Of a DNA stretch of 64,000 nt, positions 18,548 to 28,189 are shown one piece after another. The position numbers and the translations under genes were made by a program. Position 1 is the first letter of the stretch; every line of letters starts with the position of its first letter. The notes under the pieces were generated by a model. That model searched no databases. It was not told the DNA's origin and saw only the letters and a program-made list of their open reading frames with translations. The stretch is taken from assembly GCA_963730115.1 (NCBI GenBank), contig CAVSQM010000012.1, forward strand, positions 310,001 to 374,000, given 5' to 3'. Origin of the DNA: DASQFQ01 sp963730115 (lineage in GTDB: Bacteria; Actinomycetota; Thermoleophilia; Solirubrobacterales; Solirubrobacteraceae).

Positions 18548-18659
18548 CCCTGTGCCCCCAACTCCGCCATCTCGTGCATCTCCTCGGACGTCGGAAACGA
18601 AGCTACCAGTTCGAAGGTGCATCGCCCGCATGCCCGCCCTGCGACACTGCGCTGCCCCT

Positions 18660-19616
18660 ATGACCTCCGGGGAGACCCCATGCGCGAACGCGATCTTCCA
18701 GCAGCCGTGGTGGCTCGACGCGGTTGCGCCCGGCCGCTGGGGCGAGGTGACCTGCGAGCACGACGGGCGGGTCGTCGCGCGCATGCCCTACATCGTGCGG
18801 AGCGGCGCCGGGCAGCGGATGCTGACCCAGTCGAGCCTCACCCATACGCTCGGCCCCTGGGTGGAGCCCTCGAGCGCCAAGCCGTCCCGCGCGCTCGCCC
18901 GGGAGCACGAGCTCCTCGCCCAGCTCGAGGCCTCGCTCCCGCCGGCCCGGGCGTTCTCGCAGCAGTTCTCGCCGCTCATGCTCAACGCCCTGCCCTTCTA
19001 CTGGGCCGGGTACCGGCTCGAGGTCCGCTACACCTCCCGGCTGCATGACCTGCGCTCGACGGACGCGCTCTGGGACGGCCTGCGTGACAACGTCCGCCGG
19101 GAGATCCGCAAGGCTCGCAAGCGCGTGGAGGTGGTGGACGACCTCGGGGTCGAGCAGTTCCACCGCGTCCTGTCGATGACCTACGCCCGGCAGCGGATCC
19201 CGACTCCGCACTCGCTGGCCGAGCTCGAGCGCCTGGAATCGGCATGCGCGGCCCGCGGGGCGGGCGCCATGCTCTTCGCTCGCGACGACGCCGGCCAGGT
19301 CCACGCCGTGGCGTGGGTGGTGTGGGACCCGCGCGGCGCCTATTACCTGCTGGCGGGGGCGGACCCGAGCCTGCGCGCGAGCGGCGCGAGCAGCCTGCTG
19401 ATGTGGGAGGCGATCACGCGCTCGAGCGCGGTCACCGACGTCTTCGACTTCCACGGCTCGATGCAGCAGCCGGTGGAGCGCTTCTTCCGCGCCTTCGGAG
19501 GCCGCCAGACGCCGTATCTCAGCGTGACCCGGATCGGCCCGGCCGTCCGCTTGGCCATGACGGCGAGGTCCGGCTGGAGTCAGCTCGCGGCGCGATGGTC
19601 ACCGCCGAGACGGTAA
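18660..19616 (+). CDS. FemAB/BioF2-type acyltransferase 1
   Basis: 318 residues of the GNAT-like FemAB/BioF2 group, which move an acyl or aminoacyl group onto cell-envelope or secreted polymers. Visible features: IFQQPWWLDAVAPGRWGEV at the N-terminus, NVRREIRKARKRVEV (typical Arg/Lys helix), TYARQRIPTPHS, and the C-terminal motif FDFHGSMQQPVERFFRAFGG. Nearly the same layout recurs at 20573, so the two are paralogues separated by a proline-dehydrogenase-like gene. Divergent from the polymerase operon. Confidence 0.83.
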   Translation: MTSGETPCANAIFQQPWWLDAVAPGRWGEVTCEHDGRVVARMPYIVRSGAGQRMLTQSSLTHTLGPWVEPSSAKPSRALAREHELLAQLEASLPPARAFSQQFSPLMLNALPFYWAGYRLEVRYTSRLHDLRSTDALWDGLRDNVRREIRKARKRVEVVDDLGVEQFHRVLSMTYARQRIPTPHSLAELERLESACAARGAGAMLFARDDAGQVHAVAWVVWDPRGAYYLLAGADPSLRASGASSLLMWEAITRSSAVTDVFDFHGSMQQPVERFFRAFGGRQTPYLSVTRIGPAVRLAMTARSGWSQLAARWSPPRR

Positions 19617-19658
19617 TGCACCACCCGATGGTCAGATCGGCATAGGATCGGCCCATCA

Positions 19659-20576
19659 ATGAGGAGTGACCTGGGGCTTCCCGCCTTTGTCGCCGCGCCT
19701 CGCCGAAGTTCGCGCTCGAGCCGATTGGAGCCGATCCGGCGGCGGCGCGCTGCCGCGTACTGTTCCGGGCCGGGGATCGATGACGCGCTGGACGCGTCCC
19801 GGCGTTTGAAGACCCACGGCATCGCGTCGACGGTCGGCTACTCCGCTGCCCCCGAGGACGATGCGCGGGCTGCGGCCGACGTCCACCTCGCGGCCTTCGA
19901 GCGGCTCTCGGGCGGCGATCTCGACTGTTACGTCTCGGCCAAGCTGTCCGAGGTCGGCTTCGACGCTGAGCTCTTCGCCGAGCTCGATGCGGCGGCGGCG
20001 CGGTCGGGGCGACGGCTTCACCTGGACGCTCTCGCACCCGAGACGGCCGACGCCGTCTGGCGGCTGCTCGAGGGCACGCCGCGGGTCGGCGCCCTCGGCG
20101 TCAGCTTCCCTGGACGCTGGCGCCGGAGCGCCGACGACGCCTCGCGCGCCGTCGAGCTCGGCCTGGCCGTGCGGGTGGTCAAGGGCCAGTGGGCGTACGG
20201 CGCCGACGGGGACGTCGATCCCGGCGAGGGCTTTCTCCGCGTCGTGGATCGGCTGTGCGGTCATACGGGCGGCGTCGCCGTGGCGACGCACGACGTCACG
20301 CTGCTCACCGAGGCGCTGCGGCGTCTCGGAGCCGCGGGGACGCCGTGCGAGGTCGAGCTCCTCTACGGCCTGCCGTTCCGTGCCCCGGCGGTCGCTGCCT
20401 GGGCCCGCGGCATCCGCGTGCGCCTCTACGTCCCGTACGGCGACGTCGGCGCGACCTACGGCATCGCCGCCCTCAAACGCAACCCGATCGCTGCGTGGTG
20501 GCTCGTCCAGGATCTGTTGCTCGGGAAGGAGAAGACGTGGTGGAGCGTCAATCGCTCGCAAGGGAAGCACCCGTGA
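19659..20576 (+). CDS. Proline dehydrogenase-like flavoprotein in the polysaccharide locus
   Basis: 305 residues of the ProDH barrel type: DCYVSAKLSEVGFD (strand 1), LAVRVVKGQW (family R-x-V-K-G-x-Y/W), GVAVATHDVTLL (THD), VELLYGLPF and the FAD/substrate end RVRLYVPYGD. In ordinary ProDH this oxidises proline to pyrroline-5-carboxylate with FAD. No P5C dehydrogenase is nearby. The gene sits between two FemAB-like genes and its TGA overlaps the second FemAB start (GTGA), so a role in making or modifying a polymer substituent is possible. TAGGAT ten bases before the ATG suggests a leaderless mRNA. Confidence 0.78.
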   Translation: MRSDLGLPAFVAAPRRSSRSSRLEPIRRRRAAAYCSGPGIDDALDASRRLKTHGIASTVGYSAAPEDDARAAADVHLAAFERLSGGDLDCYVSAKLSEVGFDAELFAELDAAAARSGRRLHLDALAPETADAVWRLLEGTPRVGALGVSFPGRWRRSADDASRAVELGLAVRVVKGQWAYGADGDVDPGEGFLRVVDRLCGHTGGVAVATHDVTLLTEALRRLGAAGTPCEVELLYGLPFRAPAVAAWARGIRVRLYVPYGDVGATYGIAALKRNPIAAWWLVQDLLLGKEKTWWSVNRSQGKHP

Positions 20577-21571
20577 CGACCGCCGAGCAGGCCAGCGACT
20601 CGATCCCCTGGGTCAACTCGATCTTCGAGCAGCCGTGGTGGCTCGACGCGGTCGCGCCGGGGCGATGGGGCGCCGCTGAGGTCCGGCGTGACGACAAGGT
20701 CGTCGCCCGCCTGCCCTATGCGCATCGCCGGAGGCTCGGGCTGACGACGATCGGCCAACCGCCCTTCACGCAGACGCTCGGCCCGTGGCTCGCCCCGAGA
20801 ACGTGCAAGTACGCGAGGCAGCTGGAGAGCGAGAAGAAGCTCATCAGCGAGCTGATCACGATGCTGCCGCCGTTCGACTTCTTCCGCCAGAGCTTCTCGC
20901 CGATGCTCACGAACTGGCTGCCGTTCTACTGGGCCGGCTTCGAGGCGACCGTTCGCTACACCTACCGCATCGAGGATCTGTCCGACCTCGATCGCGTCCG
21001 CAGCGAGTTCCAGGAGCACGTCCGGCGCGGGATCCGCAAGGCCGAGAGCGCCGTCGAGATCGACGACGACTTTCCGCTCGAGGACCTGCTGCGGCTGAAC
21101 GAGCGGACCTACGCCCGCCAGGGCGTGAAGTCGCCTGACTCGCCCGAGCTCGTGCGGCGGCTCGACGCGGCGTGTGCCGAGCGGGGCGCGCGCCGGATCC
21201 TCGGCGCCGTCGACGCGGGCGGCCGGGTCCACGCGGCGCTGTACGTGGTGTGGGACGAACGGACGCTGTACGCGCTCATCAACGCGCGCGATCCCGAGCT
21301 GCAGGCGCTCGGCTCGAACACGCTGCTCTACTGGGAAGCGATCAAGCTCGCGTCCGAGGTCTCGCGCGTCTTCGACTTCGAGGGCTCGATGCTCGAGCCG
21401 GTCGAGCACTACTTCCGCGGGTTCGGCGGCCGCCAGACCCCCTACTTCTCGATCTCGCGTGCCGGGCTCAAGGCCAGACCCGTGCTGGCGGCGCGGTCCA
21501 CTCAGCGGGCGCTCGCCCGTCGAGGTCACCGTGCTCGGCGTCCGGTGACGGAGGCCACCAGCGCGACGTAG
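20573..21571 (+). CDS. FemAB/BioF2-type acyltransferase 2
   Basis: 332 residues, clear paralogue of the gene at 18660: IFEQPWWLDAVAPGRWGAA, HVRRGIRKAESAVEI, TYARQGVKSPDSPE, and FDFEGSMLEPVEHYFRGFGG. Start GTG at 20573 overlaps the ProDH stop (GTGA), so the two are translationally coupled. Predicted to add an acyl or aminoacyl group to the locus polymer. The last 46 bases overlap the convergent flippase gene. Confidence 0.83.
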   Translation: MTTAEQASDSIPWVNSIFEQPWWLDAVAPGRWGAAEVRRDDKVVARLPYAHRRRLGLTTIGQPPFTQTLGPWLAPRTCKYARQLESEKKLISELITMLPPFDFFRQSFSPMLTNWLPFYWAGFEATVRYTYRIEDLSDLDRVRSEFQEHVRRGIRKAESAVEIDDDFPLEDLLRLNERTYARQGVKSPDSPELVRRLDAACAERGARRILGAVDAGGRVHAALYVVWDERTLYALINARDPELQALGSNTLLYWEAIKLASEVSRVFDFEGSMLEPVEHYFRGFGGRQTPYFSISRAGLKARPVLAARSTQRALARRGHRARRPVTEATSAT

Positions 21572-22875
21572 TCCCTGAGCTCCTGGCGCCCCGGGCGGAG
21601 GTCGCGCAACCGTGTCCGCGTGCCGGCCGCGAAGGCGTGGAAGGCCACGACCGCCGCCACGATCCCGCCGAGCGACGCCGCGACGGCGGCGCCCTCCGCG
21701 CCCCATTGCGGAACGAGGGCGACGTTCAGCGCCGCGCTCGCGACCAGAGCCGAGCCCGTCACCCGGAACATCGCCACGGGCTTCTCGGTCTGGACCTGGA
21801 AGAAGGTGTAGAGCGGCGTGATGGCGGCCACGCACAGCACGTTCGGCAGCAGCAGGAGCAGGAGCAGGGGCACCTCGTCGTAGCCAGGGCCGAGGACCCA
21901 CGGGAGCGTGAGGTACGCCAGCGGGGTGACGAGCACGCACGCCGTCCCGGCGAGCAGGATGCAGTGGCGGATCGTGCGCACGGTCAGCGCGGCGGAGGCG
22001 TCCCGTTCTTCGCTGCCGATGCGCCGGAACGTGCTGAGCGCCAGCGCTTCGGTCGACAGCAGCAGGACGTCGGTCGCGGCGATCGCGATCGAGAAGACGC
22101 CGACGGCTGCGTTGGTCGCGAACGCCGCCAGGGCGATGAGGCCGATGCGCTCGTTGAGCAGCTGCACGACCCTGAAGCCCGAGAGCGTCAACCCGTACGT
22201 CACCACCCGGCGGTAGAGCCGGCGGTCGCGAGGCAGCCGCGGGCCGCCCACGAAGGCGCGCAGCGGGAAGTAGGCCGTGACGGCCAGCGCCACGAACGCG
22301 AGCTCCCAGATCACGATCGAGGTCCGCGCCGTCGCGCCGGCGAGCAGCGGAGGGGCGATGAACAAGAACGGCAAGGTGGCGCGGCCGAGCCGGAGGAGGT
22401 TGACGGCTCGGACGTGCCCCAGCGCGGTCCAGAGGCCCTCCTGATAGGCCCGCATCAGCACGAACGGGGTGACCAGAGACGGCAGGGCGAGTACCCACCA
22501 GCGATCGCCGAGCAGCGGCGAGATCGCGAGGGCGACGAGGCACGTGACCGTTCCGCCGCCCAGCGCGACCACCATCGACACTCCGAAGAGCTCCCGCGGC
22601 GTGGCGCGCTTGCGCGCCAGCTCGACCGCGTTGGCCACCCAGACCGAGCTCAACGGGATCTGGCAGAGACCGATGCTGAGGGACGCGAGCGCGTAGAGAC
22701 CTCGCCCCGACGGCCCGAGGAGCCGGGCGGTGAGGACCACCGTGAGCACCACCGAGACGAGCTCGGCCGCCCGGAACAGGAACGCCTCGAGCCCCCCGGA
22801 GGCGATCGAGGGCGGTTCGAACTCGGCGACGCCCTCCTCAGCGCTGCCGCGTCCCGCGACCGGTCGCCCGGGCAC
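21526..22875 (-). CDS. Wzx-type polysaccharide flippase (MATE/MOP superfamily)
   Basis: About 449 residues with 12-14 membrane helices. FRAAELVSVVLTVVLTARLL, then LGPSGRGLYALASLSIGLCQ, is the usual opening of RfbX/Wzx proteins. Translocates lipid-linked repeat units across the membrane. Start GTG at 22875 lies two bases after the stop of the preceding FemAB-like gene, so they form one operon. The frame is open further upstream, but that segment belongs to the frameshifted neighbour. Confidence 0.82.
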   Translation of the reverse strand: MPGRPVAGRGSAEEGVAEFEPPSIASGGLEAFLFRAAELVSVVLTVVLTARLLGPSGRGLYALASLSIGLCQIPLSSVWVANAVELARKRATPRELFGVSMVVALGGGTVTCLVALAISPLLGDRWWVLALPSLVTPFVLMRAYQEGLWTALGHVRAVNLLRLGRATLPFLFIAPPLLAGATARTSIVIWELAFVALAVTAYFPLRAFVGGPRLPRDRRLYRRVVTYGLTLSGFRVVQLLNERIGLIALAAFATNAAVGVFSIAIAATDVLLLSTEALALSTFRRIGSEERDASAALTVRTIRHCILLAGTACVLVTPLAYLTLPWVLGPGYDEVPLLLLLLLPNVLCVAAITPLYTFFQVQTEKPVAMFRVTGSALVASAALNVALVPQWGAEGAAVAASLGGIVAAVVAFHAFAAGTRTRLRDLRPGRQELRDYVALVASVTGRRAR

Positions 22876-22877
22876 GG

Positions 22878-23787
22878 CTACGAGGGGATCCGCGCGGCGC
22901 GGACGACGCGCTCGAGCTCGTACAGGGCGCGTACGCGATCGTCGAGCTTCCCGATCAGGTTGCGAAGCGGGAAGGTCGCGCCCAGGAGCATGCGGTAGGG
23001 CTGGCGATAGAAGGCCTCGATGCCCGTGTAGGCCTTCTCGAAGGCGAAGTTGTGCTCGAGAAAGCTCCTGCAGCTCGCTGCCGTGGAGGATCGACCGGAA
23101 GCCGTCGTTGACGTAGGCCACCCTGCGCTCGCCGAGGTAGTACTCGTTCATCGTGTGGAAGAGCGCGTAGGAGCCGTACTTCTTGAGGTGATCGGGATGG
23201 AACTTCAGCGTGGAGTACGCGACCTCCGTGTCGCCGAAGACGTAGTTGGAGCTGAAGCCGGCCAGCCGGCCGTCACACAGGACCCCCCAGTGGTGCACGA
23301 TGTCGTCGAAGCCCTCGCTCGCCAGCATCCGGGCCTCCCACGAAGCCCGTGAGTCGGGCACGTCCGAGCCGCCGTACCGCTCGAACGCCCTCCGATACGG
23401 CTCATAACCCGATTCCGCCAGCTCCTCGCACGAGATCCTCCGGGCCTCGCAGTTGCGCAGCCCGCGCCGCAGCTTGCTCCGCGTGTTCGCCGAGGCGACG
23501 CTCTCGATCGGCGTGAACCGGCGACAGATCACCGCGTACCACTCCGACGCGGCAGCCGCGGGCCGGAACCCGCTCGTCGTGCGCAGCAGCATGCCCCCGA
23601 GCGAGCTCAGCGCGCGCGACGCCTCCTCCGGCGACAGCGAGTAGTCCGCCTCCGCAGGGCCGAACGGGACCACCATGCCCGAGTAGGGCTTGAAGATGGC
23701 TCCGTTGACGACGGTCGCCGGCTCTCCCCGCTTCGCGAAGAGCTCCATGAACCGGTCGGGATAGCCGGGGCCCATGGGCGCATACAA
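22878..23787 (-). CDS. FemAB/BioF2-type acyltransferase 3, one frameshift
   Basis: About 302 residues with the GNAT-like acyltransferase region (LRRGLRNCEARRISCEELAE; DIVHHWGVLCDGRLAGFSSN; STLKFHPDHLKKYGSYALFH; VAYVNDGFRSILHG). Near 23072 one extra T (TTT for TT) breaks the frame; without it the protein continues LLEHNFAFEKAYTGIEAFYR and stops at 22878. ATG at 23787 or 23775. Less similar to the two paralogues at 18.7 and 20.6 kb, so the target probably differs. Divergent from the methyltransferase gene, with an 18-bp gap. Confidence 0.75.
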
Positions 23788-23805
23788 TCACGGGCCGGGA
23801 TTTGG

Positions 23806-24558
23806 ATGATCGCCATTGGAAAGGATGCCCGGTCGATTGCCGGTGAGCGCCTGCGGCCTCCGGTCCGGAATCTGTGGTTGCGCTTCTATCCGGACTACGA
23901 GAAGGATGCGTTCGAGCAGCAGGTCGCCTCGCTCGTGACGCCGGAGATGCACGTGCTCGAGATCGGCGCCGGCTCGGGACGAGGAAACCAGAACGTGTTC
24001 CACCTTCGAGGCCGCTGCGCCCGGCATGTCGGCGTCGACCTGGATCCGCGGGTCCTGGAGAACCCCCATCTCGACGAGGCCTTCATCGCAGACGCGGCCG
24101 CGCTGCCGTTCGAGGACCAGTCCTTCGATCTCGTCTTCCACAAGATGGTCGCGGAGCATCTCGACCAGCCGGCGGCGGCGCTCGCCGAGACCGCGAGGAT
24201 CCTCAAGCCGGGCGGACGGCTGCTGTTCGAGACGCCGAGCCGGTTCTACTACCCGATGCTCATCGCGAACCTGACCCCGACCTCGTTCCACCGGTACTTC
24301 GTGAGACGGTTCGGTTCCGGGGACACGGCAGACGAGATCTTCTCGACGCGGTACGGACTGAACGACCGGCGAGCGATCGACCGGCTCTGCCGCGGAGCCG
24401 GCCTGGACCCCGAGGTGACCTTCAGGTCGACCCCGCCCGGGTACCTGCGGTTCAGCGCCGTCACCTTCATGCTGGGCGTCCTCTACGAGCGATGCGCCGA
24501 GCGGCTGTTCCCGCCGCTGCGCGCCCTGATCTGGGCGAGCGCGCGCAAGCCGGGTTGA
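23806..24558 (+). CDS. Class I SAM-dependent methyltransferase
   Basis: 250 residues, Methyltransf_11 type: motif I HVLEIGAGSGRGNQ, acidic VGVDLDPRVLENP, motif around DQSFDLVFHKMVAEHL, and ILKPGGRLLFETPSRF. Probably methylates a sugar or a carrier-linked glycan. TACAAT about 19 bases before the ATG is a good -10. Overlaps or nearly abuts the glycosyltransferase that follows. Confidence 0.85.
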   Translation: MIAIGKDARSIAGERLRPPVRNLWLRFYPDYEKDAFEQQVASLVTPEMHVLEIGAGSGRGNQNVFHLRGRCARHVGVDLDPRVLENPHLDEAFIADAAALPFEDQSFDLVFHKMVAEHLDQPAAALAETARILKPGGRLLFETPSRFYYPMLIANLTPTSFHRYFVRRFGSGDTADEIFSTRYGLNDRRAIDRLCRGAGLDPEVTFRSTPPGYLRFSAVTFMLGVLYERCAERLFPPLRALIWASARKPG

Positions 24559-24563
24559 GGCGG

Positions 24564-25805
24564 GTGTCGACCGAGGCGCGGCCCGCGCAGTCCGTGGTCT
24601 GGATCGTCAACCAGTACACCGGCTCCCCGCGACATGGCATGGAGTACCGCCACTACTACCTCGCGCGGCAGATGGCCGAGCGGGGCCATCGCGTCGTCGT
24701 CATCTCGGGCAGCCGCTCGCACCTCTTCACGCAACCGCCGCAGGTGTCCAGGCGCTTCACGCTCGAGCTCATCGACGGGGTGACCTACGTCTGGGTGTCG
24801 CTGCCGCGCTACGAGCGTGCCATCAGCCTGGCACGCGTCCTCAACATGGCGGCGTTCGCCCTGCGCCTCGAGCGGCTGCCGACCGATCAGCTGCCCCGGC
24901 CCGATGCCATCCTCGTGTCGTCTCCTTCGCTGTTCCCCATCGTGGTGGCCGCGCGCTGGGCACGTCGATGGGGCGCGCGCCTGGTGTTCGAGGTCCGAGA
25001 CATCTGGCCGCTCACGCTGCGGGAGCTCGGAGGGCTGTCGCGCCTTCATCCACTGGTCGTGCTCATGCAGTGGCTGGAGGACTACGGCTACCGGGTCGCC
25101 GACACGGTGGTCTCGCTCCTGCCGGCGGCAGAAGGCCACATGGTCTCGCGCGGGATGGAGCGGCGGAAGTTCCGTTACCTGCCCAACGGCATCGACCTCA
25201 CCGACTCGCAGACCGCCCGCGCAGCGCCGAGCGCCGTCCGCGAGCTGGTCCGGCCGGGCGTGTTCACGGTGGGGTTCGTCGGCACGCTCGGAACCGCGAA
25301 CGTCCTCGAGACGCTGATCGATGCCGCGCGCCTGCTCGCGGAGGACGAGGTCCAGGTGGTCGTGGTCGGCCACGGGGCGCTGCGAGACGAGCTGATGGCG
25401 CGCGCCGCCGACGTGCCGAACGTCGCCTTCGCAGGACCGGTGCCCAAGGAGCACGTCGCCGGCGCGATCGAGCTGTTCGACGCCTGCTACGTCGGCTACC
25501 GGCGCAGCTCGCTCTACAGGTTCGGCGTCTCGCCCAACAAGCTCTACGAGTACATGGCGGCGAGGCGACCGGTCGTGTTCGCCGCGGACGCGGCCAACCG
25601 GCCGGTCGAGGAAGCCGAGTGCGGGTTGACCGTGGCGCCCGAGGACCCGACGGCGCTCGCAGCGGCGATCCGCTCGCTGGCCGCCCTCCCGCCGGCCGAG
25701 CGGGCGCGGCTCGGCGAGAACGCGCGTGCCTACGTCGAGCGTCGCCATGACTACCGCCGGCTCGCCGACGAGCTCGTCGAGATCATGCTGAGCGAGGCGC
25801 GGTGA
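24564..25805 (+). CDS. Glycosyltransferase family 4 (WbuB-like)
   Basis: 413 residues, GT-B fold. N-terminal domain VVWIVNQYTGSPRHGMEYRH, ARLVFEVRDIWPLTLRELGG (typical of WbuB/CapM-like enzymes), and the C-terminal nucleotide-sugar motif VGFVGTLGTANVLETLIDAA and GVSPNKLYEYMAARRPVVFA (E-x7-E region). Adds a sugar to the growing lipid-linked unit. GTG at 24564 is preferred; TTG at 24555, overlapping the methyltransferase stop, is equally possible in frame. Confidence 0.87.
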   Translation: MSTEARPAQSVVWIVNQYTGSPRHGMEYRHYYLARQMAERGHRVVVISGSRSHLFTQPPQVSRRFTLELIDGVTYVWVSLPRYERAISLARVLNMAAFALRLERLPTDQLPRPDAILVSSPSLFPIVVAARWARRWGARLVFEVRDIWPLTLRELGGLSRLHPLVVLMQWLEDYGYRVADTVVSLLPAAEGHMVSRGMERRKFRYLPNGIDLTDSQTARAAPSAVRELVRPGVFTVGFVGTLGTANVLETLIDAARLLAEDEVQVVVVGHGALRDELMARAADVPNVAFAGPVPKEHVAGAIELFDACYVGYRRSSLYRFGVSPNKLYEYMAARRPVVFAADAANRPVEEAECGLTVAPEDPTALAAAIRSLAALPPAERARLGENARAYVERRHDYRRLADELVEIMLSEAR

Positions 25806-26962
25806 CGCCCTCCGACGAGCTCCGGCGCGCCATGGGCGACCTGGTCGGCGTGCCGCCCGACCACGTCTCGCTGTTCTGGAGAGGGAGGGTCGCGCTGTAC
25901 GCGATCCTGCGATCGCTCGGCATCGGCACGGGCGACGAGGTGATCGTGCCCGCCTTCACCTGCGTCGCGGTGCCGAACGCGATCCTCTACACAGGCGCCG
26001 TGCCCGTCTACGTCGACATCGACGAGCGCACCTACACGGCCGATCCAGCGGCGGTGGCGGCCGCCATGAGCCCGCGGACGCGAGCCGTCCTCGCACAGAA
26101 CACCTTCGGCCTGTCATCCGACCTGGACGCTCTCTCAGCCGTCGCGGCACCGCACGGAGTCGTGGTGATCGACGACTGCACGCACGGCCTCGGAGGGACC
26201 TACCGGGACCGGCCCAACGGCGCCGCGTCCGACGCCGCGTTCTTCTCCACGCAGTGGAGCAAGCCGATCTCCACCGGCCTCGGCGGGATCGCGGTCACCA
26301 CCGACCCGCGACTCGCGCGAGAGCTCCGCACGCTCGAGCGCACGGCCGCGGAGCCGGCTGCCCGGGAACGCGTGCTGCTGGGGACGATGCTCGTCGCGCG
26401 GGAGCGGGTCGCGACGCCACGCACCCTTCGGACCGGCCGTGCCGTCTACCGCGCGGCGAGTCGCGCCGGTGTCGTTCCCGGCTCCTCGAGCCAGGGCGAG
26501 CTCAAGGGCCCGGCGATGCCCGGATCCTTCCTCACGCGCATGTCGGCATTCCAGGCCCGCCTCGGCAGCACGCGGCTGACCATGGTCGACGCGAAGGTGC
26601 GGCAGCGACGCGCGATCGCCGCGCGCTACTCGGACTGGTTGGTGGCGCACGGGCGCACGGCCGCGCACGAGCCGGAGTCCGCCCGCCACGCGTTCCTGCG
26701 CTACCCACTGCGCGTCCATGAGCGCGACGCGTTCCTGGCGACGGCGGCCCGCCGCGGCCTCGATCTCGGCGACTGGTTCCACTCGCCGCTGTATCCGATC
26801 CGCGGCGACCTGAGCGCGTGGGGATATCGGTGGGGGTCGAACCCGGTGGCCGAGCGCGTCGTATCCCAGATCGTGAACCTCCCGACCGACGTCGCGCCCG
26901 AGGGGCGCGAGCTGCGCGCGATCGAAGGGCTGCTCCAAGCCTCTGTAGATCGCCTTATGTGA
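25802..26962 (+). CDS. DegT/DnrJ/EryC1/StrS aminotransferase
   Basis: 386 residues, PLP-dependent aminotransferase of the sugar-modifying family. GTGDEVIVPAFTCVAVPNAI, then VVVIDDCTHGLGG (Asp binding the pyridine nitrogen), and the PLP lysine about 154 in FFSTQWSKPISTGLGGIAVT. Forms an amino sugar for the polymer from a keto-sugar nucleotide. The start overlaps the glycosyltransferase stop (GTGA). Confidence 0.87.
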   Translation: MTPSDELRRAMGDLVGVPPDHVSLFWRGRVALYAILRSLGIGTGDEVIVPAFTCVAVPNAILYTGAVPVYVDIDERTYTADPAAVAAAMSPRTRAVLAQNTFGLSSDLDALSAVAAPHGVVVIDDCTHGLGGTYRDRPNGAASDAAFFSTQWSKPISTGLGGIAVTTDPRLARELRTLERTAAEPAARERVLLGTMLVARERVATPRTLRTGRAVYRAASRAGVVPGSSSQGELKGPAMPGSFLTRMSAFQARLGSTRLTMVDAKVRQRRAIAARYSDWLVAHGRTAAHEPESARHAFLRYPLRVHERDAFLATAARRGLDLGDWFHSPLYPIRGDLSAWGYRWGSNPVAERVVSQIVNLPTDVAPEGRELRAIEGLLQASVDRLM

Positions 26963-26980
26963 GGCGTCTACGCTGGGTCG

Positions 26981-28162
26981 ATGAGCCATCTGGGAGCACT
27001 GGGTGCCGTGGCGGCCGCGTGTGCTCTGGCCGCTGCGATCGCACTTGGCGCGGATGGCACGCACCAGAAGGCGCGTGAGTCGGCGGCGAGTCAGCCCCTC
27101 GGTTCGTTCGTCCAGGCTGACGCCCTCGGCAACACGCAGATCGGCGGGTCGGGACGGTCCGCGCTGGCGTTCCGCTTCCGGTCCGGGTGGTCGGGCTCGG
27201 TGGCCGCCGTGCGCTTCTACGTCATCCGCAACGTCAACGGCCGGACGGGCTACAGCGGCGGCACCGGCGGAACCCTGCGCGTGGCCATCCACAAGGACTC
27301 CGGCGGGCGGCGGCACGTCCCGCGTGGCAGGCCGCTCGCCACGGCCGCGCTGAAGGCCGGTGCCGGCGGGTTCTGGCCCCGCGTGCGGTTCAAGCGGCCA
27401 GGGCGCGTCACGGCCGGGCGCCTGTACCACGTCGTCTTCACCAACGTCGATCGTGAGCCTGCGCGCAACTACGTCTCGATCAACGCGCTGTTCTCGGAGT
27501 CGCGCTCCGGCCCTGCGCCTGCGGTCCCGGACGGCCTTGCCGTGCTCGCCGGATCGCTGCGCGGCGGCGACGGTCAGATCCGATGGCGTCCTCGCGGTGA
27601 GGCGGGTGAGTACTACGAGCCGATCGTCGACGTGGCCGGCAGCCGCCGCGGCCAGCACGTCGGACGCGGCTACATGGAGGTGTGGGGCGAGACGGCGAAA
27701 CCGGTCGGGGCCAAGGCGATGGTGCGGCAGCTGCTGCAGACCCCGCGCGGCCGGACGACCCGCATCCGAGGCGTCTGGCTGAGGGTGCGCCGCTCGAGCG
27801 GCACGAGCGTTCCGCTCGTGCTGCGCATCGAGCGCCCTGGCGGCAAGGTGCTCGCGTCGGCGACGGTGGCTTCACGGAAGGTGCCGACGTCGGGTCCCGG
27901 GTGGGTGTACGCCCGCTTCGCATCTCCCACCTCGCAGGCGCCGGGCACCGAGCTCGCGCTCACCGCGTCCGCGTCCGCAGCGTCGGCATATCGCGCGTTC
28001 CCGGTGCGCAAGGGAACCGAGTTCGGCTTCGATCACTCCACCGTGTTCGACGGCGGCTACGCGCAGTTCACGGACGGAAGCGGCTGGGTGGGATGGGACC
28101 AATGGGGGAATCAGGACCAGAGCAACAGCGACCTGCAGTTCGGCCTCGACGTTGCCCGCTAG
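26981..28162 (+). CDS. Secreted protein of unknown function
   Basis: 393 residues with a cleavable signal peptide (about 1-27, ending around ALGADG). Two similar beta-rich segments follow (about 45-150 and 255-350), each with the pattern of a jelly-roll or carbohydrate-binding fold (RVAIHKDSGG; PLVLRIERPGGKV). No catalytic motif is recognised. Context suggests binding or processing of the exported polysaccharide. The start follows TACGCT by six bases, so the mRNA is probably leaderless. Confidence 0.6.
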   Translation: MSHLGALGAVAAACALAAAIALGADGTHQKARESAASQPLGSFVQADALGNTQIGGSGRSALAFRFRSGWSGSVAAVRFYVIRNVNGRTGYSGGTGGTLRVAIHKDSGGRRHVPRGRPLATAALKAGAGGFWPRVRFKRPGRVTAGRLYHVVFTNVDREPARNYVSINALFSESRSGPAPAVPDGLAVLAGSLRGGDGQIRWRPRGEAGEYYEPIVDVAGSRRGQHVGRGYMEVWGETAKPVGAKAMVRQLLQTPRGRTTRIRGVWLRVRRSSGTSVPLVLRIERPGGKVLASATVASRKVPTSGPGWVYARFASPTSQAPGTELALTASASAASAYRAFPVRKGTEFGFDHSTVFDGGYAQFTDGSGWVGWDQWGNQDQSNSDLQFGLDVAR

Positions 28163-28189
28163 CCACGCCACCCACTTACACTCCGGCTG

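Noticed and set aside
24564..24566. TTG at 24555 as the certain start of the glycosyltransferase
   Set aside because: In frame and overlapping the previous stop, but no ribosome-binding site decides between it and GTG 24564.
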